From: Clostridia bacterium
GTDB taxonomy: Bacteria > Bacillota_A > Clostridia > Oscillospirales > CAG-272
Assembly: GCA_017453335.1 (NCBI GenBank)
Contig: JAFTKI010000116.1
Span: 1-11,186, forward strand
Length of the DNA stretch: 11,186 nt
Direction: 5' to 3'
In this document: piece by piece, positions 1 through 7,553 of the stretch
How the letters are laid out: every line of letters begins with the position of its first letter
Numbering within the stretch: the first letter of the stretch is position 1
Notes under the pieces: generated by a model
Seen by the model: the letters and a program-made list of their open reading frames with translations, nothing else
Told to the model about the DNA's origin: nothing
Database searches by the model: none
Program-made: the position numbers and the translations under genes

Positions 1-23
1 CGTTGCGCGATTTTCGCGCAACG
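1..23. terminator. Perfect hairpin downstream of the abrB-like gene
   Basis: Nine-base arms CGTTGCGCG and CGCGCAACG enclose an ATTTT loop at the window edge. It lies about 45 nt beyond the stop codon of the minus-strand abrB-like gene, so it could be that gene's terminator. Any U-tract on the minus strand would fall outside the window and cannot be seen. On the plus strand it is followed by C-rich sequence, which argues against termination in that direction. Confidence 0.4.
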
Positions 24-32
24 CCCCCCTCT

Positions 33-53
33 TGCGGTCATATGTGACCCGCA
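33..53. repeat. Second short hairpin 3' of the abrB-like gene
   Basis: TGCGGTCA (33-40) pairs with TGACCCGCA (45-53) across a TATG loop, with one bulged C. It sits between the abrB-like stop codon and the perfect hairpin at 1-23. No U-tract follows it on either strand, so it looks like a 3' stabilising structure rather than a terminator. Confidence 0.35.
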
Positions 54-69
54 TTCCGCATATAGTTCA

Positions 70-315
70 TCAGAACTCAGCCTTCAGCTTTTCGATGCAC
101 GCGCTGCAAATACGCGAGCCGTTAAAATATACGATCCCGTCGGCGCCGTTGCAGAAGATGCAAGCGGGCTGATATTTCTGCAGGATCACGCGGGATTCAT
201 CGGTATAGATCTCCATAGCGTCTCCCTCGTTGATGCCCATATGGCGGCGGATCTCAGAGGGCAGCACCAATCTGCCAAGCTCGTCTACTTTTCTTACAAT
301 TCCCGTTGATTTCAT
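70..315 (-). CDS. abrB: AbrB-family transition-state regulator with C-terminal Cys-pair module
   Basis: An 81-residue DNA-binding regulator. Residues 1-47 are a clear AbrB swapped-hairpin domain: MKSTGIVRKVDELGRLVLP, then EIRRHMGI, is close to the Bacillus subtilis AbrB N-terminus. In Bacillus such proteins repress post-exponential and sporulation genes as dimers or tetramers. The C-terminus is not the Bacillus AbrB oligomerisation domain but a short segment with C52-x2-C55 and C70-x2-C73, which could bind one zinc. I recognise this layout from clostridial AbrB proteins, but the metal is inferred. The start is supported by an AAAGGAG ribosome binding site just upstream on the minus strand (about 322-328) and by a consensus promoter. 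The gene is divergent from the spmA operon, which fits a sporulation-linked role. Its targets cannot be told from the sequence, and several paralogues per genome are usual in this family. Confidence 0.88.
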   Translation of the reverse strand: MKSTGIVRKVDELGRLVLPSEIRRHMGINEGDAMEIYTDESRVILQKYQPACIFCNGADGIVYFNGSRICSACIEKLKAEF

Positions 316-387
316 CTTTTTTCTCCTTTTTCGTGCTTTCTATATTTTTTGCGATTGCATTTGACTGTCGTGCTTCGACCGAATACT

Positions 388-416
388 ATTATATACCATA
401 ATTTTCTGTATGTCAA
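388..416 (-). promoter_or_regulatory. Consensus sigma-A promoter of the abrB-like gene
   Basis: Reading on the minus strand, TTGACA (411-416) and TATAAT (388-393) are separated by exactly 17 bp. Both hexamers match the sigma-A consensus perfectly. Transcription would start near 381, giving a leader of about 65 nt. The match predicts strong basal transcription, so control would need a repressor or act after initiation. The promoter occupies the shared 167-bp region with the divergent spmA gene. Confidence 0.85.
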
Positions 417-482
417 TACCTAAATATGGAAAATATTTACTTTTTTCTCAAAACTTTTCGACAAAAAACGGAGGATTTTGAC

Positions 483-1103
483 ATGATCGGAAGGATTTTT
501 GGCGTTTTGTGTCTGTTGTCGTTGATTTTTGGCGTGGCGAGCGGGAACGTGGCGGCGCTTGCAAACGCAATCCCCGACGGTGCGGCGAGCGCCGTTCGGG
601 TGGTGCTGTCGCTGTGCGGCATGATGTGTCTGTGGTGCGGGCTGATGGAGGTGTTGCGGGAGGCGGGCGTCATCCGTCGCGTCTCGCGCCTGCTCTCCCC
701 TCTTCTGCGCCCCTTTTTCCCCGAGGCGTTCCGTCGCGGCGAGGGCGCGGAGGAAATCTGCGCCAACGTCAGCGCCAATCTTCTGGGGCTTGGAAACGCC
801 GCAACGCCGTTGGGTCTGCGTGCCATGGAGGCACTGCAAAAGCACAATCCGCATCCCGAGCACGCCAGCGGTGAGCAGATCACGCTCGCCGTCCTCAACA
901 CCGCCTCCCTCACCTTCATCCCCGCAAGCCTTCTTGCCCTGCGTCGCGCCGCAGGCTCCGAGGATCCCTTCCGCATCATGATCCCCGTCTGGATCACCTC
1001 TGTCCTCTGCGCCGCTCTGTCTCTGCTTCTGACCTCCATCCCGCGCTTTTTTGACACCGTATCGCGCAAAAACGGCACACGTATGCGCAAAAAGCATGAT
1101 TGA
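483..1103 (+). CDS. spmA: Spore maturation protein A
   Basis: A 206-residue polytopic membrane protein of the nucleoside-recognition (Gate) family. In Bacillus, SpmA and SpmB are needed for proper dehydration of the spore core. Hydrophobic segments lie at about residues 3-30, 38-56, 135-155 and 165-187. The family signature NVSANLLGLGNAATP followed by LGLRAM is at residues 95-115. I chose the ATG at 483 over one at 426 because GGAGG at 470-474 is 8 nt upstream, and because the resulting length fits the Bacillus protein (about 196 residues). The 3' end overlaps spmB by 8 nt, implying translational coupling. No clear sporulation-sigma promoter was found upstream, although sigma-E-type control would be expected. 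The identification as SpmA is firm; the function is inferred from the family. Confidence 0.9.
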   Translation: MIGRIFGVLCLLSLIFGVASGNVAALANAIPDGAASAVRVVLSLCGMMCLWCGLMEVLREAGVIRRVSRLLSPLLRPFFPEAFRRGEGAEEICANVSANLLGLGNAATPLGLRAMEALQKHNPHPEHASGEQITLAVLNTASLTFIPASLLALRRAAGSEDPFRIMIPVWITSVLCAALSLLLTSIPRFFDTVSRKNGTRMRKKHD

Positions 1104-1620
1104 GACCCTTTCCGCACTCGCCATGCCCCTGACCGTTGCGGCGGTCGGCGCGATCCTTTTGTTTGGCAAAAGCACCTTTTTTGAGGCGTTCGTGCGCGGC
1201 GCCCGCGAGGGGCTTCACACCGCTGTGGGGCTTTTACCGACGCTTGCCGCGCTGACGGTTGCGGTCTCCATGCTGAACGCATCGGGGCTCATCTCGCTCC
1301 TGTCGCGCTGGCTCACCCCTGCGGCGAATGCGATCGGGCTCCCCGCAGACCTTTTGCCCCTGCTCCTGACCCGTCCCTTCTCGGGCGCGGCGTCCACCGC
1401 CGCCTATACCGATCTGCTCGCACGCGTGGGAGCTGACAGCTTCGCGGGGCTCTGCGCATCGGTCATTTACGCCACCTCTGACACGGTGGTTTACGTCATC
1501 GCCGTCTATTTTTCCGCCGTGCGGGTACGATCTGCGCGCAGTGCGCTCCCCATCGCCTTCTCTGTCATGCTTTTTTGCATCTTTTTTTCCTGCTTTTTGT
1601 GCCGCGTGTGGTTTTTTTGA
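1096..1620 (+). CDS. spmB: Spore maturation protein B
   Basis: A 174-residue membrane protein, partner of SpmA and of the same Gate superfamily. The conserved RPFSGAAS segment is at residues 93-100 and SDTVVYVIAVYF at 128-139, both typical of SpmB; the Bacillus protein is about 178 residues. Hydrophobic segments occupy about residues 8-24, 43-62, 118-140 and 152-172. I place the start at the ATG at 1096, inside the end of spmA (overlap ATGATTGA), rather than at an in-frame ATG at 1051. The later start gives the family-typical length and a coupled start-stop arrangement. There is no strong ribosome binding site, which fits translation coupled to spmA. It acts in the developing sporangium, in spore core dehydration, by family knowledge only. 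Confidence 0.9.
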   Translation: MIETLSALAMPLTVAAVGAILLFGKSTFFEAFVRGAREGLHTAVGLLPTLAALTVAVSMLNASGLISLLSRWLTPAANAIGLPADLLPLLLTRPFSGAASTAAYTDLLARVGADSFAGLCASVIYATSDTVVYVIAVYFSAVRVRSARSALPIAFSVMLFCIFFSCFLCRVWFF

Positions 1621-1670
1621 GCTCCCGCAGGCAAATACTCCCTCTAACGAACAAGTACGGAGGAGTAGAT

Positions 1671-1934
1671 ATGATCAAGGGTTCCCGACGGCAGATGATC
1701 GTGATCCGAACGGACAAAAGCCGCTATTTTGACGAGGCGTATTTCGTTTTGCGCAAAAATCTGAAGTCGCCCGCGCACAGCGACATTCTGACAGAGGCAA
1801 ACCGTATTCTTGCCGAGCGCATCGCAGAGACCAAAAAGCCAACGCGCCACAGCCTTTTGCGCTGGCTTTTTTTCGGGGTGGGCGTGCTTTGCGGCGCGCT
1901 TGTGACCGTGGCGGTCTGCCTCGCACTACTCTGA
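1671..1934 (+). CDS. Small C-terminally anchored membrane protein in the spmAB operon
   Basis: An 87-residue protein of unknown function. Residues 1-60 are charged and soluble, with Arg/Lys-rich and helical stretches, for example around RYFDEAYFVLRKN at 18-30. Residues about 65-87 form one hydrophobic segment that runs to the C-terminus, so the protein is probably tail-anchored with its N-terminus in the cytoplasm. The ATG at 1671 is set by a strong GGAGG at 1659-1663 with 7-nt spacing; earlier in-frame ATGs lie inside spmB and lack such a site. It starts 50 nt after spmB on the same strand with no terminator between, so co-transcription is likely and a sporulation or envelope role is plausible. 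I cannot assign a named family with confidence. Confidence 0.75.
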   Translation: MIKGSRRQMIVIRTDKSRYFDEAYFVLRKNLKSPAHSDILTEANRILAERIAETKKPTRHSLLRWLFFGVGVLCGALVTVAVCLALL

Positions 1935-1950
1935 GGCAAACTATTTTTCA
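1917..1950 (+). terminator. Possible terminator of the spmA-spmB operon
   Basis: TGCCTC (1917-1922) pairs with GAGGCA (1933-1938), overlapping the stop codon of the small membrane protein, and is followed by AACTATTTTTCATTT. The stem is only 6-7 bp and the T-run starts a few bases late, so it would be a modest terminator. It separates the spmAB operon from the RNase J promoter. Confidence 0.45.
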
Positions 1951-1958
1951 TTTCCCTA

Positions 1959-1987
1959 TTGACTTTTATATAAAAATGTAGTATAAT
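1959..1987 (+). promoter_or_regulatory. Sigma-A promoter of the RNase J gene
   Basis: TTGACT (1959-1964) and TATAAT (1982-1987) are separated by 17 bp. The predicted transcription start near 1994 leaves an unusually long leader of about 200 nt before the RNase J start codon. Confidence 0.8.
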
Positions 1988-1993
1988 GTAACA

Positions 1994-2196
1994 GTTATAT
2001 GAGAACGTTATTTTTGATCGTGCAAAATTGCACCGATCGGTCTTGCGAATATCATATCAAAGCCCCGACGCGAGCGAAATGGGGCGTGTTTTTTGCTCGT
2101 GTCACGGCTTCTTCATCCTGCCTGTCGTCAAAAGGCGGGATTTCTTCTGTGTTTTACATCAACACAAATCCATTTTGAAAGGAGAACAATCCATCC
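1994..2196 (+). promoter_or_regulatory. Structured 5' leader of RNase J with attenuator-like hairpin
   Basis: Four local structures can be drawn. A 10-bp bulged hairpin occupies 2016-2038 and overlaps the palindrome ACCGATCGGT (2032-2041). GCCCC (2062-2066) pairs with GGGGC (2081-2085) and is followed by GTGTTTTTT, an intrinsic-terminator shape. ATCCTGCC (2115-2122) pairs with GGCGGGAT (2134-2141). TGTGTT (2148-2153) pairs with AACACA (2161-2166). In addition, GACGCGAGC (2067-2075) in the loop of the second hairpin is complementary to GCTCGTGTC (2095-2103) with one G-U pair, giving either an antiterminator or a pseudoknot. The Shine-Dalgarno AAAGGAG is at 2178-2184. I recognise no known riboswitch class. 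RNase J may act on its own leader, but that is inference. Confidence 0.55.
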
Positions 2197-3888
2197 ATGC
2201 CCAAAAAGCCAAAAAAAGGAAAAGTCGCGGGTAAGCTTCGGATCGTCCCTCTCGGGGGTCTTTGCGAGATCGGCAAAAACATGACGGTGATCGAGTACGA
2301 AAACGATCTGGTCGTCATCGACTGCGGTCTCGGCTTTCCCGAAGAGGATATGCCCGGCATTGATCTGGTCATCCCCGACGTTTCGTATCTTGAGGCAAAC
2401 AAGGATAAAATCAGGGGCGTGCTGCTCACCCACGGTCACGAGGACCACATCGGCGCGATTCCCTATCTGTTAAGAAGCATCAACGCACCCATCTACGGCA
2501 CACCTCTCACGCTCGGAATCATCCGAAACAAGCTTGAGGAGCACGTCCTGCCGTGGACACCCAAGCTCTGCACCGTAAACGCGGGCGACACCGTCAAGCT
2601 CGGCGAGGTCACGGCAGAGTTCATTCACGTCAACCACTCCATCGCAGACGCATGCGCGATCGCGCTCCACACCCCTCTTGGCATCCTGCTCCACACGGGC
2701 GACTTCAAGCTCGACACCTCCCCCATTGACGGCGAGATGATGGACATTGTGCGCCTGGGTGAGCTCGGACGCGAGGGCGTTCTGATGCTGATGTGCGAAT
2801 CCACCAACGCCGAGCGCGCGGGACATACCCCCTCGGAGAAAAACGTGGGCGCCTCTCTCGAGAACATCTTCTCAACGCATCAGAAAAAGCGTATCATCAT
2901 CGCGACCTTTTCATCCAACGTGCACCGTGTACAGCAGATCATCGACACGAGCTACCGCCACGGCAGACGCGTTGCCATCACGGGACGCAGCATGCTCAAC
3001 ATCGTCAGCGCCGCCACGGAGCTGGGATACATGAAGATCCCCGCAGGCGTGCTGATCGACATCAACGAGATCAAGCGGTACAAGCCGAGCGAATTGACCA
3101 TCGTCACCACGGGAAGCCAGGGAGAGCCGATGTCCGCGCTCTACCGCATGGCGTTTTCCGACCACTCGCAGGTCTCTCTTGACGCCAACGATCTTGTGGT
3201 GCTCTCCGCATCCGCGATCCCCGGAAACGAAAAGCTGGTGGGACGCATCATCAACGAGCTCTCCAAAAATCAGGTCGAGGTCCTGCACGACGCGGTCGTT
3301 GAGGTCCACGTTTCGGGACACGCCTGCCAGGAGGAGATCAAGCTGATGCTGGCACTGACCAAGCCCCGTTATTTCATGCCCATCCACGGCGAGAGCCGAC
3401 ACCTCGCGGCAAACCGCGATCTGGCAAAGTTCATGGGCGTGAACGAGAAGAACATCTTCATCTCCGAGATCGGGCGCGTGCTTGAGATCGACGAGGCGGG
3501 CGCACGCTGGAACGGCACCGTTCCCGCAGGCAAGGTGCTTGTGGACGGCTACGGCGTCGGTGACGTCGGCAACATCGTTCTGCGTGACCGCAGACATCTC
3601 GCACAGGACGGCCTGATCGTGGTCGTTGCCACGGTGGACACCGACGAGCGTATGCTCCTCTCGGGCCCCGACATCGTCTCCCGCGGATTTGTGTACGTGC
3701 GCGAGGCGGAGGAATTGATGGAAGAGGTCCGCGCGATCGCCAACGAAGCGATCACGGATGCGCTCTATTACGATCCCAAGGTCGACCGCATGCAGATCAA
3801 GAAGAACGTCAAGGACGAATTGACCCGATTCCTTTACAGCAAGACCAAGCGAAAGCCTATGATCCTGCCCGTCATTATGAACGTTTGA
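2197..3888 (+). CDS. rnj: Ribonuclease J
   Basis: A 563-residue metallo-beta-lactamase/beta-CASP ribonuclease. RNase J enzymes have 5'-to-3' exonuclease and endonuclease activity, mature rRNA and turn over mRNA in Gram-positive bacteria. The zinc-binding motif H79-x-H81-x-D83-H84 (THGHEDH) is intact, with H147 in HVNHS, D169 in HTGDF, H375 in SGHA and H397 in PIHGE completing the beta-CASP site. The C-terminal domain after about residue 455 carries the usual GDVGNIVLRDR and SRGFVYVRE segments. The length agrees with Bacillus RNase J1 (about 555). The ATG at 2197 follows AAAGGAG at 2178-2184 with rather long spacing (12 nt). It stands as a single-gene unit with its own promoter and a long leader. 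The sequence cannot distinguish J1 from J2, but complete catalytic residues favour the active J1-like form. Confidence 0.95.
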   Translation: MPKKPKKGKVAGKLRIVPLGGLCEIGKNMTVIEYENDLVVIDCGLGFPEEDMPGIDLVIPDVSYLEANKDKIRGVLLTHGHEDHIGAIPYLLRSINAPIYGTPLTLGIIRNKLEEHVLPWTPKLCTVNAGDTVKLGEVTAEFIHVNHSIADACAIALHTPLGILLHTGDFKLDTSPIDGEMMDIVRLGELGREGVLMLMCESTNAERAGHTPSEKNVGASLENIFSTHQKKRIIIATFSSNVHRVQQIIDTSYRHGRRVAITGRSMLNIVSAATELGYMKIPAGVLIDINEIKRYKPSELTIVTTGSQGEPMSALYRMAFSDHSQVSLDANDLVVLSASAIPGNEKLVGRIINELSKNQVEVLHDAVVEVHVSGHACQEEIKLMLALTKPRYFMPIHGESRHLAANRDLAKFMGVNEKNIFISEIGRVLEIDEAGARWNGTVPAGKVLVDGYGVGDVGNIVLRDRRHLAQDGLIVVVATVDTDERMLLSGPDIVSRGFVYVREAEELMEEVRAIANEAITDALYYDPKVDRMQIKKNVKDELTRFLYSKTKRKPMILPVIMNV

Positions 3889-3921
3889 GCAAAATCCGTG
3901 ATTTTGTGACTAAAATTTTGC
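3889..3921 (+). terminator. Weak overlapping hairpins after the RNase J gene
   Basis: Directly after the stop codon, CAAAATC (3890-3896) pairs with GATTTTG (3900-3906) around a three-base loop. The longer alternative GCAAAAT (3889-3895) with ATTTTGC (3915-3921) is mutually exclusive with it. Both stems are AT-rich and only a broken T-run follows, so termination here would be inefficient. Confidence 0.3.
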
Positions 3922-3962
3922 CTTTGTTCATAATCGTGACACAGGGATTTCACAGAACAAAG
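3922..3962. repeat. Inverted repeat between RNase J and the PpiC-like gene
   Basis: CTTTGTTC (3922-3929) and GAACAAAG (3955-3962) are perfect 8-bp arms, with nested GTGA (3936-3939) and TCAC (3950-3953). It ends about 10 bp before the likely -35 element of the next gene. It may be a transcript hairpin at the end of the RNase J message or an operator; the lack of a T-run disfavours an intrinsic terminator. Confidence 0.4.
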
Positions 3963-3971
3963 TTATAATGT

Positions 3972-3999
3972 TTGCAAATGCTTGTAAAAAGCCTACAAT
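3972..3999 (+). promoter_or_regulatory. Probable promoter of the PpiC-like gene
   Basis: TTGCAA (3972-3977) and TACAAT (3994-3999) lie 16 bp apart and would start transcription about 20 nt before the ATG at 4026. A perfect TATAAT at 3964-3969 is an alternative -10 but lacks a good -35 at the proper distance. The ribosome binding site AAAGGA is at about 4012-4017. Confidence 0.45.
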
Positions 4000-4025
4000 A
4001 TATGTAAGAAGAAAGGACTTCCATC

Positions 4026-7000
4026 ATGGGAAAAGGAAAAAGAAACAGACAGCTTCATTTTGAAGACAAGCAAGCCAATCCCCAAAAGTACAGGGAGAGA
4101 AAAAAGCAGCGTGTAATGCCCTCCTGGGCAAAGAGAACGATCGCAATCGCTCTCGCAGTGCTGCTCGTTGCGGGCATCGTTCTCGGTGCACTGATCAACA
4201 GCGGTCTCTTCCTGCGTAACCGCATTCTGGTCAAGAGTGCTACGGGTGAGAACGATCTGAACCAGCAAATGGCGACGTTCCTGCTCTGGCAGACGATGTA
4301 TCAGCAGGCGTACTACGAGTGGTACTACACCTCTTGGGGTCTGTACGAGGATGAATACGGTATCACAACGACGTACAGCTCCGCAGCCTCCTACGGTATC
4401 GCAGTTGCTTCTACCTACACCAAGGAGCTTCTCCACGACGGTATTGAGAGCATCGCAGATTACCTGATCGAGCTGGTTGCAGGCGCAGACGCCGCTACCA
4501 AGGCAAACCTTACGCTCAACGACGCCGACATGAAGGACGTTGAGGAGATCAAGACCTGGATCAAGAACGTATACCTCTCCTCCGGCTACATGGGAACCTA
4601 CAAGAAGTTCCTCAAGGAGATGGTTGGCGACGGTATCACCGTGCGCGACGTTGAGGACGCAGCAAAGCTGGTCGTTCTCTACACCAAGTATTGCAACTAT
4701 GCAAAGCTGAACCTTGACAACGATCCCACGCTTGACGTTCTGCAGGCGTTCATCGAAAAGAACCCCGCAGGTCACTTCAAGGTTTCCTATCAGCAGTACA
4801 AGAACGCAGATCCCGAGTTCCTCGTGGAGCTCTTCCGCGGCGCACTTGCAGACAAGTACGAGTCCGAGTACAAGGATCTCGTTACCGAGGATGAGTACGA
4901 GCAGATTCTGAAGGATCTGGTCAAGGCAAAGAACACCACCGAGAACAAATCGGCTGACGATCTTGCGGCGGAGCTTTACAACAAGCTGACCGCCAAGGAG
5001 TCCACTCCTTGGGCAGATGCTGTGGCTGACCTGACCGTCGAGAACAAGACGGTTACCAAGCCGGGCGAGGACGACGAGGCAGACGCATTCCAGAGCGTTC
5101 TCTTCGGAGAGGACAAGATTTCCGTTGACGATTCCCTGCAGTCCAACGACGACGGCACCTCCTACGTGATCAAGGTCACGGGCGGCAGTGCAAAGGACGG
5201 TTGGGAGATCGCTTACGTCACCTTCACCGACAGCGATTACTACAAGGTATTCCGCGCAGCTACGGAGGAGATCAAGGAGCTCTCCGTTGACGCAGACACC
5301 TTCCGCGAGATGGTTGTCAACAACGTGGTCGACAAGAACTTCAAGTCTCTCGTGATCAACAAGTTCCTCACCCTTGGCGTTGTAAAAGAGGCACAGACAA
5401 AGCTGAACGACGCATACCTGACCGACGCTGAGCTGGATACGCTCGTACAGACGCTTGCCATCACCGGCACCGAGTACAGTAGCGAAAACAAGGCTGAGAT
5501 CCCCGCCGAAATCGCAGATTATATCTTTGACACGTCCAGAAAGGACAGCGACACCAAGGTCATCGAGTCCGCAGGCAAGTATTATATTGTAAACGTCTTC
5601 ACGAAGCCCACCGAGAAGGACATTGAGGGTGACCCGAATAACGGAACGGTTTGCACCGTCAAGGCAGGTTGGGCTGAGTACGACTACAAGCTCCCCGCAC
5701 TCCTTGCCGACATGGAGATCAAGCAGTATATCAAGAACGCTCAGGATCCCCTGACCGTTAAGTACCCCGAGATCGCAGAGTGGGCTTACAGCGCAGACCG
5801 CGCGGCAGGCGACTCCAAGATCTTCAAGGATGACACCACTTTCTACGTGGCTTATCTCGAGTCCCCCGTTTCCGACGTAACCGTGGGCGTTGAGACCCTC
5901 AAGTCCGTTAAGGTTGCTATCAAGGCTTACGAGAAGACAAGCGAGGACACGCCTCTGGTCGATGCACTCGGCTACAAGGCAACGACCTACAAGGACAACG
6001 ACGTTAAGATGCCCGCCGAAATCAAGGCTTGGCTCTTTGACGACGCACGCGTTGAAGGCGACGCTCAGCTGATCAAGGTTGTCGACGGCACCAACGTCAC
6101 CTTCTATCTGGCGTATGCGTTCGGCGCTCCCACCGTTGACGGTGAGGACAAGTCCGTTGAAGCATATTACACCAGCATCACCCTGACCTCCAAGCAGTAC
6201 GTCAACAACGGCGAAGATCCTCTCGCAACCGACTTCTCCTCTATCGCAACCTGGGCATACAACGACAAGAGAACGGCAGGTAACACCACGATCGTAACGA
6301 TCGACGAAACCGTTTATCTCGTTTATATGAACAAGCCTCTGACCTCCACCACGCTCAGCGAGGGCGGCGATTCCTACAGCTACGTTTCGATCGCAATGGT
6401 TCCCTACACGCTGGCAGATGCACCCGATTCCGAGTGGATCCTGGGTCAGAAGGGTCAGCTCGTAAGCGACCTGATCAAGGACGAAAACACCACCGACTAT
6501 AAGTCCGCAGACGATAAGGCAGACGCACTCTATCAGCTTCTGGCAGGCGAGAACGGTGACAAGACCCGTTGGGATGAGCTCGTTGCAGACCTTGAGGTCA
6601 GAAACGACACCGTGAAGAAGCCCGCAAGCGAAAGCGCTACGACCACCGCAGTTCAGGACGTTCTGTATGCAGGTGACAAGGTTGAGGTTGGCAACATCTA
6701 CAAGGTCAACGACAACGGCACCTCCTACGTCCTCAAGATCACCGAGGTCGACGGCACCACCTACAAGTACGACTACGTCACCTACACCGACGACGAGTAC
6801 TACGAATTCTTCCGCGGTCTGAAGTCCGCGCTCACCTCCTCCTTCGCAAAGGATCCCACCGATCTCTCCTACCCCGACTCTCTGAGCACCGCTACCAACG
6901 TGTGGCTCTTTGCGGGTGAGTACGACGAGGAGACCGAGAAGTACACCTTCGAGCGCGAGGTCAACGACGTGATGCACTTTGCAGTCACCACCACCTCCAG

Positions 7001-7538
7001 CTCCAGCAGCACGCCTACCGAGACCGGTTACTACAACGTTTATATCGTAACCACCGCACCCGTACAGGATAAGGACGACGAGAAGGTCGTTTACGGCGGC
7101 TACCTGATGTTCAAGACCAAGGCTGAGGCTGATGAAGCCAAGAAGGGGCTGTCGGGACTGAAGGGCTTTGACCTGTGGCACGCATTCGCAGCGCTGAGCG
7201 TGACCGAGGGTGAGGGCGACAGCGCTACCGTTACCAACTCCACCATCGACACTTCGTTCACCAAGGACGACATCAAGGACGATGCAGTTGAGACCTGGCT
7301 CTTCGCTGACGAGCGCAAGTCCGGTAACGTCTCCGTTATCAAGGGCACCGACGGCTACTATCTCGTTTACTACTACACCGCAGAGGAAGCTTGGACCCGT
7401 AAGGCAAAGGATTCCTGGGTGAGTGAGCAGATGGAAGAAAAGCTTGCTTCTCTTTCCAAGAACTACTCTCTTGACGAGAAGGCTATGAGCAAGATCAAGA
7501 AGCCCGAGGAAGAAACGACCACCGCGGCTAAAAAGTAA
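4026..7538 (+). CDS. Large membrane-anchored extracytoplasmic PpiC/SurA-like repeat protein
   Basis: A 1170-residue protein. A Lys/Arg-rich cytoplasmic head (1-36) precedes one membrane segment at about 38-58; there is no lipobox cysteine. The rest is acidic, Lys- and Asp-rich and lies outside the membrane. Residues about 70-290 are helical and resemble the SurA N-terminal chaperone part of clostridial peptidyl-prolyl isomerases. A motif of the type E-I-x3-W-L-F-D-x2-R-x2-G-[DN]-x-x-x-I, then Y-Y-L-V-Y, recurs near residues 495, 582, 665, 739, 957 and 1087, and matches the C-terminal half of parvulin (PpiC) domains. A longer unit of about 125 residues is present twice (about 295-419 and 812-936; NTTENKSADDLAAELYNKL against NTTDYKSADDKADALYQLL). 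It ends in a Lys/Glu/Thr tail. Its likely role is an extracellular foldase or holdase for secreted proteins. Many modules look incomplete, so isomerase activity is doubtful. Confidence 0.75.
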   Translation: MGKGKRNRQLHFEDKQANPQKYRERKKQRVMPSWAKRTIAIALAVLLVAGIVLGALINSGLFLRNRILVKSATGENDLNQQMATFLLWQTMYQQAYYEWYYTSWGLYEDEYGITTTYSSAASYGIAVASTYTKELLHDGIESIADYLIELVAGADAATKANLTLNDADMKDVEEIKTWIKNVYLSSGYMGTYKKFLKEMVGDGITVRDVEDAAKLVVLYTKYCNYAKLNLDNDPTLDVLQAFIEKNPAGHFKVSYQQYKNADPEFLVELFRGALADKYESEYKDLVTEDEYEQILKDLVKAKNTTENKSADDLAAELYNKLTAKESTPWADAVADLTVENKTVTKPGEDDEADAFQSVLFGEDKISVDDSLQSNDDGTSYVIKVTGGSAKDGWEIAYVTFTDSDYYKVFRAATEEIKELSVDADTFREMVVNNVVDKNFKSLVINKFLTLGVVKEAQTKLNDAYLTDAELDTLVQTLAITGTEYSSENKAEIPAEIADYIFDTSRKDSDTKVIESAGKYYIVNVFTKPTEKDIEGDPNNGTVCTVKAGWAEYDYKLPALLADMEIKQYIKNAQDPLTVKYPEIAEWAYSADRAAGDSKIFKDDTTFYVAYLESPVSDVTVGVETLKSVKVAIKAYEKTSEDTPLVDALGYKATTYKDNDVKMPAEIKAWLFDDARVEGDAQLIKVVDGTNVTFYLAYAFGAPTVDGEDKSVEAYYTSITLTSKQYVNNGEDPLATDFSSIATWAYNDKRTAGNTTIVTIDETVYLVYMNKPLTSTTLSEGGDSYSYVSIAMVPYTLADAPDSEWILGQKGQLVSDLIKDENTTDYKSADDKADALYQLLAGENGDKTRWDELVADLEVRNDTVKKPASESATTTAVQDVLYAGDKVEVGNIYKVNDNGTSYVLKITEVDGTTYKYDYVTYTDDEYYEFFRGLKSALTSSFAKDPTDLSYPDSLSTATNVWLFAGEYDEETEKYTFEREVNDVMHFAVTTTSSSSSTPTETGYYNVYIVTTAPVQDKDDEKVVYGGYLMFKTKAEADEAKKGLSGLKGFDLWHAFAALSVTEGEGDSATVTNSTIDTSFTKDDIKDDAVETWLFADERKSGNVSVIKGTDGYYLVYYYTAEEAWTRKAKDSWVSEQMEEKLASLSKNYSLDEKAMSKIKKPEEETTTAAKK

Positions 7539-7553
7539 TTTTCAATAATGAAG

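Noticed and set aside
420..1282. Long minus-strand frames opposite spmA
   Set aside because: They are Arg/Ala-rich shadow translations of GC-rich coding DNA, with no ribosome binding site; the plus strand holds clear family motifs.
2028..2284. Short plus-strand frames in the RNase J leader
   Set aside because: They lack ribosome binding sites and overlap the structured leader and the RNase J start in another frame.
2911..3597. A 228-codon minus-strand frame inside RNase J
   Set aside because: It is a mirror of highly biased codons, while the plus-strand frame encodes an intact conserved enzyme.
3993..7181. A 1062-codon stop-free frame antisense to the PpiC-like gene
   Set aside because: It is in codon register with the sense gene and stays open simply because that gene avoids TTA, CTA and TCA codons over this stretch. 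Its translation is a low-complexity Val/Leu/Cys-rich string with no recognisable domain, and it has only a GTG start.
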